Assembly: GCA_017163975.1 (NCBI GenBank)
Contig: JAFFSR010000299.1
Coordinates: forward strand, 1,537,501-1,601,500
Source of the DNA: Anastatus disparis
Lineage: Eukaryota; Arthropoda; Insecta; Hymenoptera; Eupelmidae
Direction: 5' to 3'
DNA length: 64,000 nucleotides
The notes below the pieces were generated by a model. It was not told the origin of the DNA, did not search any database, and was given only the letters and a program-made list of their open reading frames with translations. A program made the position numbers and the translations under genes. Shown in pieces: positions 35,601-50,346 of this stretch; position 1 is the stretch's first letter; every line of letters starts with the position of its first letter.

Positions 35601-36484
35601 ATTATTACTGATTTTAAATACATATAACTCGTTTTATTAAAGCTCTTTTTGTTTCATAAATAAAATAGCATGTTAACTGTAGCGCAGATATAAGAATTTT
35701 TTTTTTGTATTTTCATGAAAACACAACTAAATTTTACTTGATTTGTTCGAACAATACACATGCTATTACTTATTCTAACAATTTCACAAAATGTCTCGAG
35801 GTTTTTAGATATATTATGTTTACATGTGTCGATACTATAACGTAATATCCACTCTGCTTTAATTTGAAGATCTACCATAAATTTTAATATCTGATTATAT
35901 ATTCCATTTCCTAAGTGAGCTATTGAGTTATTAGATCGATTGTTAACTTTTAATGCTGAGGAAAATAAGGTACCATTCTTATTTGCTCTGGTAAAAACCA
36001 ATACGAGATTGAATAATTTCATATTGAGTGCTAAGTCATTATCTATTAAGTTTCTACCTACTAAAAAAAATCAGATGAGATCTCACATGATTTCTCATCT
36101 CAGATCCCGTGCCGAAATTGCAGCTGATTTCTCATTTGATTTCTCTTCTGTTTATTTATCGAAAAAAAAACTAAGTTCCCATGAATGAAAATATTCTAAA
36201 TTCTGGTTTAAAAAAAGTTGATCCAGAAAAACGTGTTCATTTTTTATAATTATGTATTAATTAATATATTTTTTAAAGGTCATAAATTTTTTTTTGTTTT
36301 TCAGTTTCCCAGAATGAAAATTTTCTAAAGTGAAATTAAAAAAAAATTGATTCTGAAAACTGTATTTTTCCATTTTTCAACATGTAAAAATCATTTCGTT
36401 TGGCTAAAGTTTAGCAAACGTTTCAATTTTTCTCGAAAAAAACTTTAGCAAAACTTTGCATAAATTTTTTAATTGTCTATTGAC
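35601..36484. other. AT-rich DNA with an unrecognised 122-codon open frame on the minus strand
   Basis: The minus-strand frame at 35654-36022 is the longest non-repetitive one nearby but has no domain, signal or motif I know. 36072-36130 carries the GAGATCTCACATGATTTCTC patch. No gene can be supported. Confidence 0.35.
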
Positions 36485-36488
36485 TTAA

Positions 36489-36917
36489 GAGGCGGTCGGA
36501 ACCAAATCGGTGACCTGCGGTATATATCAAGTCAGCATTTTTCGCTTTACGATAATATTTTGTATATTTTTATGGCTTAAACTATTTCAAATTATTCTTT
36601 ATATACATGACTAGAGGAAATGACTATATTTTTACCATATGAATAAGTAAATAAATTATTATAAGCATTTATTACAAATATCAAACTGACTTGACATATA
36701 CCGCATGCAAAAAACTGTCGTGTCGATTGTTAGGTGGCATTTTTCGCTTTATAACAATATTTTGTATATTTTTGTGGCTTTAACTATTTTAAATTATTCT
36801 TTATATACATGACTAGAGGAAATGACTATATTTTTACCATATTAATAAATGAATAAATTATTATAAGCATTTATTACAAGCACCGAACTAAGTCACCGAT
36901 TTGGTTCCGACCGCCTC
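36489..36917. mobile_element. TTAA-flanked MITE (429 bp) with an internal direct duplication
   Basis: TTAA lies at 36485-36488 and 36918-36921. The ends GAGGCGGTCGGAACCAAATC and GATTTGGTTCCGACCGCCTC are perfect mirrors. Inside, a block of about 145 bp beginning GCATTTTTCGCTTTA occurs at 36534 and again at 36737 in direct orientation. The inner GCGGTATATATCAAGTCAG is mirrored by CTGACTTGACATATACCGC between the two blocks. Confidence 0.9.
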
Positions 36918-37250
36918 TTAAGTTATAATTATTTCATTATAAGTACTATACTATATGTTCTATAAATCATTTGTTATAAAAACAATTATTTTTCAAAACA
37001 CCTTTAAAAGTTTTTTTTCAATATTAATTTTTTGCTCTACAAACTTTATTTTATTTTTGTATCTTACTTTACAAATTTTTATTTTTAATAGTGTAACGCA
37101 TTAGCAGAACAATATTTTGACACTTAGGTGTTTCGGTTTCAGTGGTTGTTCAAGTAAAAATAATTACTTAACATCGAGAAAGAGTCTTGACTTTGAAGCA
37201 ACTAAACTACCTACTACACGTTAGGTATCAAATTATAAAACAGTTATTAA

Positions 37251-37640
37251 GAGGAGGCCGTATAGTTCTGTCCTTGTCTAATCTAAATTTTCATTATTAT
37301 TAATAAATTAAATATTTTCATACAAAAGTAAAGGCAGAGCCCAATAGATTTAAGGACGAGCAGACGATTCTATTTCATAAAAAAATATAAAATTTTACTT
37401 AATTTTCGAATGAAGTCTGAAACGAAACAGTCGTATTTAATAAGTTAAGTTCAACTGTTTTTCTGTTTCAGACTTCACTCAAAAACTAATGCAAATTTTA
37501 TATTTTTTCAGAGCATAGAATCAATTTCTCGTCTTTAAATCTATTATGCTATGCCTTTACTTTTGTATAAAAATATTTAATTTATTAATTATAACAAAAA
37601 TTTAGATAAGACAACGACAGAGCTATACTGTTCATTTTCG
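37251..37640. mobile_element. TTAA-type fold-back element with decayed right end
   Basis: Left TTAA is at 37247-37250, then GAGGAGGCCGTATAGTTCTG and TCCTTGTCTAATCTAAATTT, the same sub-family as 18933-19311. The right end is recognisable up to GACAGAGCTATACTG but lacks the terminal GGCCTCCTC and TTAA. Confidence 0.8.
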
Positions 37641-38625
37641 ATTGGTGAAAAAAAAATTTCAGTATTATAAAACTATAAACAAAAATGCTATTTTGCTTAT
37701 ATTATATTTTTAAAATTTCAAAAAAATTTTTTATTTTCGATAAGCTTATAGTCCATTGATATTTTCCATGCTTCTATAAAAGAGGCCAAAGCTACCAAAT
37801 ATAAAAACAAATCTTAGCTTTTTATAAGGTTATATTGAACTGCGCATAAAAAATTGTTCCAAAAATTTTAAATTTCTTACGATAAATTATAGTTTTACCT
37901 GAATATTCTATACGAAACGCTATATTTTTAAAGTTTTAAAGGAACATAGTCATTTAAATAATCTTAAAAAACATATTTTTTAATTTGAACAGTAACATAA
38001 CAGTGTTAAATGCATTAATCATATGATTCTCACCTTTATCCTCAAGTTTAGATTTGTCATTGCTCCAAGCATTATCTTGGATCTTATTAGAATATTTTAT
38101 CATGTAATAATGCACTGAAAAAAAAATTTATTTGAGTCAATGAAATAAATTTAGTTATTAAATATTTTGTTGATGAAATTTAATTTTATTGAAGTAGTTA
38201 AATATTTATTTTAGAAAAAGGTTTGTTAAATTTACAAAATCTTTGATAACAATAAAAAAATATTGATCAATTATCAATATAATATTTGCTTGAATTAGAG
38301 GTCATCCCATTAAGTCAAAGAAGCTTATACTATGAATAAATGGTTTACGTTAATGAATGCTTCAAGTTAATATCATTGTCATTTAATTAATAATATATGT
38401 AGTTGTATAGAAAAAATATTTTGTTGTGTATTACAAATGAAATTTAAACAAAATTTCAATATAAATTATAATCAATTTAAAAAAATAGGTTCCTTAAAAC
38501 CAATAGAACCAATTTCAATGAATTTACAAAAAGAAAACCAATAAATAACTTTCTGAGAGTTTAGAAAGGTATGTTTAACTTAATATTTTATTTTATTAAG
38601 TTAAAACATAATCAACATATAATAG
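37641..38625. other. AT-rich DNA, no gene recognised
   Basis: Only A/T-rich sequence is seen, with no long frame, no inverted repeat of note and no RNA motif. Confidence 0.5.
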
Positions 38626-39353
38626 CCCTAAAAACACAAAAACGTTTCAAAAACATTTTTGAAACGTTTTCTGGTAAACTTATGTACGTTTGTAAATTTT
38701 GACAAAAATACGTATTTAAAACGTTTTTAAAACGTAAAATATGTCCGCATATTTTAGATTCTCAAGAGTAATGTAACGTTTATGGAACGTTTAGAAAACA
38801 TTTTCTCGATGAAAATTTACGCAAGCTCAAATATTCGAACGTTTCCTTAACGTTTAAAAAACGTTTTTTTTTTTTTAATTATATCCACGGGCATTACTGC
38901 CCTTTTTAACACATAGAAATTCAGTTTTAAAACAACACAATTTGACGTATTATTTAACGTGGTGTCAGCCCACGGCAGAGATAGCGAAAAAACGACCAGA
39001 CAGGGAATCGATCCCGCGCCAACGGGAATACGAGTCACGCGCCTTAGCCACTACTCCACTGTTTGTATAATTTTTTTGGTATAATTTTTTTCTTTATATA
39101 ATAATTTTTTAGAATGATAAAGTAAAACGTTTGAAAAACGTTTTATAAACGTTTGGACACATAAGCCAACGTAAGTTTTCACCGAGAAAACGTTTTCTAA
39201 ACGTTTCTTAAACGTTCCACAAACGTTATATTACTCTTGAGAATCTAAAATATGCGGACATATTTTACGTTTTAAAGACGTTTTAAATACGTATTTTTGT
39301 CGAAATTTACATACGTATATAAGTTTACCAGAAAACGTTTTGTGCTGTTAGGG
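38626..39353. mobile_element. Fold-back element rich in AACGTTT motifs, with a SINE in its centre
   Basis: CCCTAAAAACACAAAAACGT at the left mirrors ACGTTTTGTGCTGTTAGGG at the right. The arms carry repeated AAACGTTT and pair well (ATATGTCCGCATATTTTAGA with TCTAAAATATGCGGACATAT). The unpaired centre is occupied by the tRNA-derived SINE. Confidence 0.82.
38864..39065 (-). repeat. tRNA-derived SINE (minus strand)
   Basis: On the minus strand the head GTAGTGGCTAAGGCGCGTGA (A box) and GGGATCGATTCCCTG (B box) are followed by CCGTGGGCTGACACCACGTT and an A-rich tail, seen as the T run at 38864-38876. It is the same family as 27431-27609 and has a longer, better-preserved head. Confidence 0.85.
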
Positions 39354-39359
39354 AGAGAT

Positions 39360-39424
<65 letters not shown>
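39360..39424. repeat. (AT)n microsatellite
   Basis: This is an uninterrupted alternating AT run of about 60 bp. Confidence 0.95.
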
Positions 39425-39425
<1 letters not shown>

Positions 39426-39780
39426 ATATTAAATTAACTTTTTCTTATAGTTACCCTAGTGGAAAAAATAGGTGATTTATCACCTGATTATTTTTAACAG
39501 AGCAGTAATATATACCTGAACTCATGTCTCTTTGCATCTCAGTACGTGGAAGATCAGTATAAGGCAATTTGTGAATCAGTATCCTAGCGAATGAAATCAG
39601 TTAGACTTAAATTGAATTATAATTAACAATAATCTCATAAAGTTACACAAAATGTTCTAACATATAAGTAGAAGTGCATTTTTAGTTTTGTATCTTTTAA
39701 CTGGTACATCTAAGAAAAATGTATAGGCATGTAAATTTTGTATTTAGTAAAAATGCAATAAAAAATGTGATTGAACATCA
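39425..39780. other. AT-rich DNA with a lone MITE end
   Basis: TACCCTAGTGGAAAAAATAG at about 39453 matches the tip of the MITE at 13169-13664. GGTGATTTATCACCTGATTA at 39470 matches 5828-5850. No complete element or gene is present. Confidence 0.45.
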
Positions 39781-42671
39781 GTACCCACACAGCATGGAAG
39801 ATTTAACTAAAATATTACGAATTATTCCATTGGAATATTTCAATGGAACTTTCCATGCAGATTATTGGAAGTCTTCACGGAATATTTCAAAATATTCCAC
39901 TGGAATCTTCCATTGGAAGCTTCCAGGAATATTTCAGGAATATTTCAAAGGAATGTTCAAAAACTTTTTCGAAATATTCCATGAAATATTAACGGAAGAT
40001 TTCTGAAATATTTCATGAAATATTCCATGTAATGTTTATGAAATATTCCAGTAAAATATTTCATGAAAGATTTCAGAAAGATTCCATAAATATTTCACTG
40101 AAAGATTCCAAAAAACTTTTAAATCGTACAGCGGAATATTACATAAATCTTCCAGAAATATTCTACGAAATATTCCACAAAAAGATTTAAGTAATCTTCC
40201 AGTGAAATATTTCATGCACGATTTCAGAAAGATTCCATAAACATTTCACCGGAAGATTCCAAAAAACTTTTAAATCGTACAGCGAAATATTACATAAATC
40301 TTCCATAGATATTCCACGAAATATTTCACAGAAAGATTTAAGGTATTTCTATCGAGATGAGAGAGAACGCTATATTTGTGCGAGTGAGATAGAAGATGAG
40401 AATTAGTATAAATAAAAACGTGGCAACAGCGTAGCAGACGATAATAAACATTTAAATGTCATATTGTTTTGAGTTGTTGGTTATGATTGGAATTGATGGT
40501 TATGAATGTATTTCCTTAATTCATGAATTTATGAATTATTAAAGTTTTGCCGCTTTGTTATGTAGTGAAATTATTACAAGATTTTAAAATATTATTCTAC
40601 AAGTAATAAATATAAATTAAAATATTTAAATGTGTTTTATTATATAAAATAATTATTGAAATTTATTAATTTGTTTTTAATTTATACTAACTTCTTATTA
40701 GTTTTTTCCAATATTTATATAAATTCACTATAAGATTTTTTAATTTTATGCAGTACTTATTGTTTGACAGTAGTTTATTTTCAAATTCTGTGGAAAAAGA
40801 CTTCAGAAAATTGACATAAAGAAAAAAAGAGCGCGCGCGAGTTGCAACTTTGTCGATACAATACGAATAGAAATCATTCGTAAAAATACGTATCTTCCCA
40901 TGCACTTTTCTCACGAACTAAACACAACAACAAAAATTTTAAAGCATCAAAATTTTCGTCAGATAATCTTCTTTTAATAAATGAAAAATTAAATAATTCT
41001 AACATACGGTTATAAAATAGTTGTCATAAACAACTTTAAAAAGATCGCATAACGAATAGTGCCCTATCTCTCCCCTGTTAAAAACCGAAACTTTAAAGTG
41101 CGATAAATATCAAACTACGCACAAGAAATGACTGAAATTTTCATAGAAGATGAATGAAGACATTATAAAACCATGGACCAAATTTGAAACAAAACTAACA
41201 TGAACTGTTTGCGCGATAGAAATGCCTTAAGTAATCTTCCAGTGGAATATTCCATGAAAGATTTCAGAAAGATTCCATTAACATTTCGCTGAAAGATTCC
41301 GATAAACTTTAAAATCGTACAGCGAAATATTACTTAAATCTTCCAGAAATATTCCACGAAATATTTCACAGAAAGATTCAAGTAATCTTCCAGTAGAATA
41401 TTTCATAAAAGATTCAAGTAATTTTCCAGTAAAATATTTCATGAAAGATTTCAGAAAGATTCCATAAATATTTCACTGGAAGATTCCAAAAAACTTTTAA
41501 ATCGTACAGCGGAATATTACATAAATCTTCCAGAAATATTCTACGAAATATTCCACAGAAAGATTCAAGTAATCTTCCAGTGAAATATTTCATGAAAGAT
41601 TTCAGAAAGATTCCATAAACATTTCACCGGAAGATTCCAAAAAACTTTTAAATCGTACAGCGAAATATTACATAAATATTCCATAAATATTCTACGAAAT
41701 ATTTCACGCAAGGATTACAGTAATCTTCTGGTGAAATATTTCATGAAAGATTTAAGGAAGATTTCGTAAACATTTTGCTGAAAGATTCCGATAAACTTTA
41801 AAATCGTACAGCGGAATATTACATAAAACTTCCAGAAATATAATGGGAGTTTTATCCTCAAGCGGTTGGAAGATACCTCACTTACTATATAAGCGAAAGG
41901 GTATCAGCGCTTTGATGTGTACAGTTGAAGCGAATATGTAAATGCGATTTTATAACTAAATGTTTATGTATGCGTATATGTAGATGTATAAGTTTAATGT
42001 TTCATTATATAATATATATACTACCATCTCACAGCGTTTCAGATCTTCCAGAAATCTTCCAGGAACATTTCATGAAAGATGAAAGATCACCCAAACCTTC
42101 CATTGAAATATTCTTGGAATCTCTCAAGAATATTCCATGGAATATTCCAATATAGGAAGAATCAAGGACATACGAATATTAGAGGAATATTTCATAGACG
42201 ATTCCTGAAATATTCCAAATCTCCCGTGCCAATATTCTGCGAATCTTCCATAAATATTCCACGGAATATTTTACGATGGATTTCTAAAATCTTTTAGAAA
42301 TATTTCATGGAATATTTCATGAAAGATTCCTTAAATCTTTCGTGCATATTCCATGAAAAGTTCATGATATGTTTTAAATCTTCCGTTCCAATATTCCGGA
42401 AATCTTCCATGAATGTTCCAACGGAATTTTTCATGAAATATTCCTGCAAGATTCCTGAAATATCTCAATGAAAGATCTAAGATGTCCTAAATCTTCCAAT
42501 GAAATATTCTTGGAATCTTCCAACAATATTCCATGGAATATTCCAATGTAGGAAGAATCAAGGACATATGAATATTACAGGAATATTCTATGAAAGATAC
42601 CTAAAATATTTCAAATCTTCCGTGCCAATATTCCAGGAAGTTTCCATAAATATTCCATGCTATGTGGGTAC
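39781..42671. mobile_element. TIR element composed of GGAATATTCC/ATTTCATGAAAGATT short repeats
   Basis: GTACCCACACAGCATGGAA (39781) is mirrored by TTCCATGCTATGTGGGTAC ending at 42671, with one mismatch in 19. Between them almost everything is imperfect palindromic phrases such as GGAATATTCCA, TTTCATGAAAGATT and AAATCTTCCAG. These include a unit of about 95-110 bp (GAAAGATTCCATAAACATTTCAC...AAATCGTACAGCG...ATATTCCACGAAATATT) repeated at least six times. A 885-bp TTAA-flanked element interrupts it at 40342-41226. Small open frames (for example 39719-40006) are read-through of the repeats. Confidence 0.8.
40342..41226. mobile_element. TTAA-flanked non-autonomous element (885 bp), piggyBac-like
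   Basis: TTAA at 40338-40341 and 41227-41230 flanks GGTATTTCTATCG...CGATAGAAATGCC inverted ends (12 of 13 match). The undisturbed host sequence (GATTTAAGTAATCTTCCAG) is present at 40183-40201, confirming the insertion site. The interior is mostly AT-rich and non-palindromic, with one GC patch (GAGCGCGCGCGAGTTG at about 40829). I found no transposase. Confidence 0.83.
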
Positions 42672-43462
42672 ACAGCAAATCGTGTCTTATTATCTCTTGA
42701 ACTGTTAACATTATTCAATATGTAAAATTATTTCTTGACTAAAAATTAAATTAATTATTTTTTGAAGTCTTATTGAATCCAGAGATAGATTATGTTTAAA
42801 TAATAAATAAAATAAAGCAAAATCTTTTCAGTCAAATAAACAAAGAATATTTTAGTTACCAATCATAATTTTCAAGAAATTCAATGACATTCAATTTTTT
42901 TCTAATAAAAAAATCTGTTCTGAATCTTATAAGGAAAGAATTTCACATATAGTTACCTGTCACTATGTGTTATTGGAAATATTAGCAGTATTCTATAATC
43001 TTAAACTATGAAAAAACAAAAATTTTTTTAAATTTAGTATTTAAGTATATTTTTTGTGTACTATGGTGCCACATGGTTTGTTAAAAAAATCTCAAGGTTT
43101 GGTTCATTCTAAATCTATCAGAAGATATTTTTTAATATATTTCAATATTTCTAAAGTATACAACTATTTCTATGAATGTTTGCCAAGAGAAATCTGCAAC
43201 CGATGAGTACAAGTTAACATTGAAATAAGTAAATGTAGCTAAAAATCACATTTTTCATTATTTTTAATTACACTTTTATTTTTTTTAAGGGATCGCCCAG
43301 GATGTCTGATCTGAAATTTGCAGGTCATATTTATATATATATTACCTACTTCGATGATTTTCTTAAACATGGGATCATGGTTAGAAACCTTGAAAAGTGG
43401 TATTTCAATGCTTTAAATGACTTTAGCTCAGCGAATGGCTACATTAGCACTTTTCAATTGAT
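42672..43462. other. AT-rich DNA, no gene recognised
   Basis: A frame of 111 codons at 43302-43637 runs through the next fold-back fragment and has no motif. Confidence 0.45.
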
Positions 43463-43714
43463 TTTTTCTCAAAAGTTAGAATACGATTTCAAGAACACCT
43501 TGAAAAACCAAATTGTTTACCTCAACCTCTGTGTTTTAAGTTTTTCAAGGTTTTCTTGGAAACGAAAAGATAAAATTAATTATTTCTCATCAATGAAAAT
43601 ATTGTTTTTTTTTATACGAAATGCGTCTTTCTCTTAATTTTTTGCTAAAATTATTAGTTTTTGTAATAAAATCAATTCTTTGATTAGACAAGGACAGATA
43701 TACTTAACCTTCTC
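43463..43714. mobile_element. Truncated TTAA-family fold-back element
   Basis: ACACCTTGAAAAACCAAATT...TTTTTCAAGGTTTTCTTGGA is the centre of the family at 16548-16928. The right arm continues to TTGATTAGACAAGGACAGAT and CCTTCTC. The outer left arm is missing. Confidence 0.78.
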
Positions 43715-44325
43715 TAGCTGATATTCATATATTAGGATTTAATAACGTTTTAAATCGGTGTACCTTATTCAATGTGCAAACCACTTTACCAATTCAAATA
43801 CCGCAATATATTAATTCAGTACCGACTGATGAAGTAGTATTGTTTTCCGGAAATTTTGAAAAATTTCACTAGATTTGTATGCATTATAATAATAAAATAA
43901 TTCATATATATGACAGTTCAAATCGTAAATATTTACATGATAAGCGTAAGATTTACATAAAAAGATTATTTTCGAACAAATCAGAACTGAGCACAGTTTT
44001 CAAAACAGTACAATCACAAACAAATAATTATGATTGCGGCCTTTTTGCAGTTGCTTTTGCTGTCGCAATACTTTATAATTTATATCCATGTTGTTTAAGA
44101 TATGATATTTCTCAAATGCGATTACATTTAATAGGAATTTTTGAAACGCAACAAATAAAAATGTTTTCATTTCAACATAATTATAATAATACAAATATTA
44201 ATCATGATAATCCATTGGACATGATAAGAAGAAGTTTTTGTCATGAACCATGTCTCAATAAAATACCATTAAATTTAGATATCGCACGGTGCTCCCGAGA
44301 AAGTTTGAATACAAATTTGTTGTAA
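43714..44325 (+). pseudogene. Ulp1/C48-like cysteine protease domain, broken remnant
   Basis: The reading frame is open from about 43714 to 44325 except for one in-frame TAG at 43870-43872. The upstream part (LADIHILGFNNVL...FNVQTT) resembles the start of Ulp1-like protease domains seen in transposons and viruses. The His just before the TAG (43867-43869, in a KFH context where a Trp usually follows) is in the position of the catalytic His. IHIYDSSNRK supplies the Asp and VQSQTNNYDCGLFAVAF the Gln and Cys. About 100 residues follow, with DISQMRLHL. Ulp1-type enzymes cleave SUMO-like or viral precursor proteins; the actual substrate is unknown. It abuts the truncated fold-back and has no recognisable partners nearby. 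An endogenous host Ulp paralogue is less likely. Confidence 0.7.
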
Positions 44326-44579
44326 CTTCAAAATTTCATCTGAGAATGATTTCTAGGCCCATTACATAACTTAGGCATCATTTTAAAAATCGTTTTACAT
44401 GACCGATTTGGAGAAAAATAGGTAAGAATAAGAGAAAAAAAATTCAAAACCAAACCGTTTTATTTTATTTGTAAAAAAAAAAATGCTTAAAAATGTTTGG
44501 AACGTCGGTATAATAGTAAAAATATAATAAAATTAAAGAATATCGGCCTTATTTTATGGAGCTATTAAGCTCAAATATT
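44326..44579. other. AT-rich DNA, nothing recognised
   Basis: This is a short stretch after the protease remnant with no feature I can name. Confidence 0.5.
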
Positions 44580-45290
44580 TATTAAAATTAATGTCGAAAA
44601 GTAGTTCTATAGCTATTTACGTATAGATACATATAGACCTCCGTCCGTCGACCTTTTTGTCAAGTCATTAATATCAAGCTGAAACTTTCTAGATCGCTTC
44701 ATTTCAATGAGTCGGACAAACTTTTTATCTGGCAAAAATCTCGGTAGTGGGGACTAAATCTGCTACAGGCCTTCAAACATGTCGATAATTCCGGGTGCCA
44801 AAAATTTACTAATACCAAGTCGATTCTTATTGAAATTTAAAGATTAGTTAATGAGAAAGTCGAAAAGTAGATTGTCCGACAAAATTAATGGGGACTATCC
44901 ACCAGTCCAACATACTGAAAATGTTGGAAATCCCTACTCAAAAAAGTGATTAATACCAAGCTAATTTTTTTTTTATGGGTAAATTAAAGTTAATGTAATA
45001 TAACCGTAACGTTGTCCGACAAAATTAATGGGGATGTGCGCCAGTCTGACACGCTAAAAATGTTGATAATACCTACTCAAAAAAGTGATTAATATCAACC
45101 TAATTTCTATTTATTTAGTAATAAAATAATGTTTTAATCACTTTTTTGAGTAGGTATTATCAACATTTTTAGCGTGTCGGACTGGCGCACATCCCCATTA
45201 ATTTTGTTGGACAACGTTACGGTTATATTACATTAACTTTAATTTACCCATAAAAAAAAAATTAGCTTGGTATTAATCACTTTTTTGTAT
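44580..45290. repeat. Diverged tandem units of about 138 bp followed by an inverted copy
   Basis: Units ending CTACTCAAAAAAGTGATTAATA recur at about 44935 and 45075 and are weaker before that, with TTGTCCGACAAAATTAATGGGGA in each. The last unit (44941-45092) is then mirrored almost perfectly at 45134-45287, forming a palindrome with a spacer of about 40 bp. Confidence 0.8.
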
Positions 45291-48963
<3,673 letters not shown>

Positions 48964-48965
48964 AC

Positions 48966-48980
48966 TGGCACCCAACTCAA
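48966..48980 (+). other. Candidate tRNA primer-binding site of the LTR element
   Basis: TGGCACCCAACTCAA lies 2 nt after the proposed LTR end and resembles TGGCGCCCAAC-type primer-binding sites of retroelements. The identity of the tRNA is not certain. Confidence 0.55.
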
Positions 48981-50346
48981 AGGCCAAGTGACGGCAAAAA
49001 AATATTGAAATTGGTGGTGCAGAGTCCAAAAAGTGAGGTTAAAAATAATATAGAATTGGTTAGGTGCAAGAGAGAGAGAGAGAGAGAGAGAGCACATATA
49101 CATATAAAGAGAATATATATATATATATATACATACATAATACATAAAATAGAAAAGAACGTACATATATATATATACGTATATATACATATAACGTATA
49201 TAAAAGAATATAAAATATATTTATATATATTAAAACAAGAATTGGGAATATCCTTATTTTATATATTGAGTGGGCCCTCCTATCTAAAACTAAACTGATT
49301 TTTACGATTGTATTTAACCTGTCGAGTGCAAAAATTATATATATTCCTATTTTACATTTGCGGTAGCGATTTTTTGCGGATTTCACAATTTTCAGGAAGA
49401 TATTTTTCTTAAAAATATTAATAATGAAAAATCAAAATTTAAGAAGAAAAATAATTTAATTACTTAAGATAAATAATTTTATTATTCAAGAAAAATAATT
49501 TTATTACACAAGAAAAATATAACTCAAGACAAACAATTACTCAAGATCATGACTAAATTTTTCTTAAAATATTAATTACTATTGAGAATTTTTTTTTTTC
49601 GTGAAATTAAAGTACTAGGAATCACATCAAGAGATTCAAGAAGATAAGAATTTTTTTTTCTCTCGCGTTTTAATTTTCTTATTTAAAATTTTTCTTTCAT
49701 CTACAAGAAGGAATTACATAAATATTTTTTTTACTCAAGAAGATTTGCAAATAGCGAAGAAAAATAAATTAAAAATAACTTTTTTATCAAACAATCAAGA
49801 AGAATTGCGTTTAGCGAAAGAAATAAAAAGACTCAAGATAAATTAACATACAACTTGCTCAAGAAGTTCCAAGAAGACTTTAAATAAAAAAAAAAAATAC
49901 AACTTCGTGAATAAAAATTTGCACAATATTTTTTTTCCCTTCTAGATAAAATAAGAGTAAAAGTAAAAGACGGTAATCTCCAGAGTAACATAATTCATAT
50001 ACATATACATATATTTATTTATACATACCTATTTATATTGGCACTCGACAGAGACATTAGCGTAGAGACCCCTTTTTACATCCCCAAACTTAAAATAAGT
50101 AACGTTTTACTTATTTTACCCTATCGTGGAACTTCTATTGATACATGTGCTTTCGTCAGCACGGTTTACGTTTGCGAAAATTTTTCTTTTCTTTTTGGCG
50201 CTTGAATAGTGATAGCTGCCCTTATTTGAATTTAGAAGTAGATTTTGCCGTAATAGAGATTTTTATTAATCCAATAAAGTTATTAAGAAGATTTTCGTAC
50301 TTGTTGGAGAGACCGTAGATCGTTGCAAGGCAACTAGCGGATCAAG
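48981..50346 (+). other. Untranslated leader of the LTR element
   Basis: No sustained frame is present. It contains a (GA)n run (49070-49092), several TATATA stretches and many AAGAAGA/AAGAAAAATAA motifs (49400-49860). This is the normal place for packaging and dimerisation signals, but none can be named by eye. Confidence 0.55.

Noticed and set aside
35654..36022. 122-codon minus-strand frame
   Set aside because: Non-repetitive, but no motif, no splice or start context and AT-driven composition; not enough to call a gene.
39719..42708. Several 60-95-codon frames
   Set aside because: They are translations of the GGAATATTCC-type repeats and share their periodicity.
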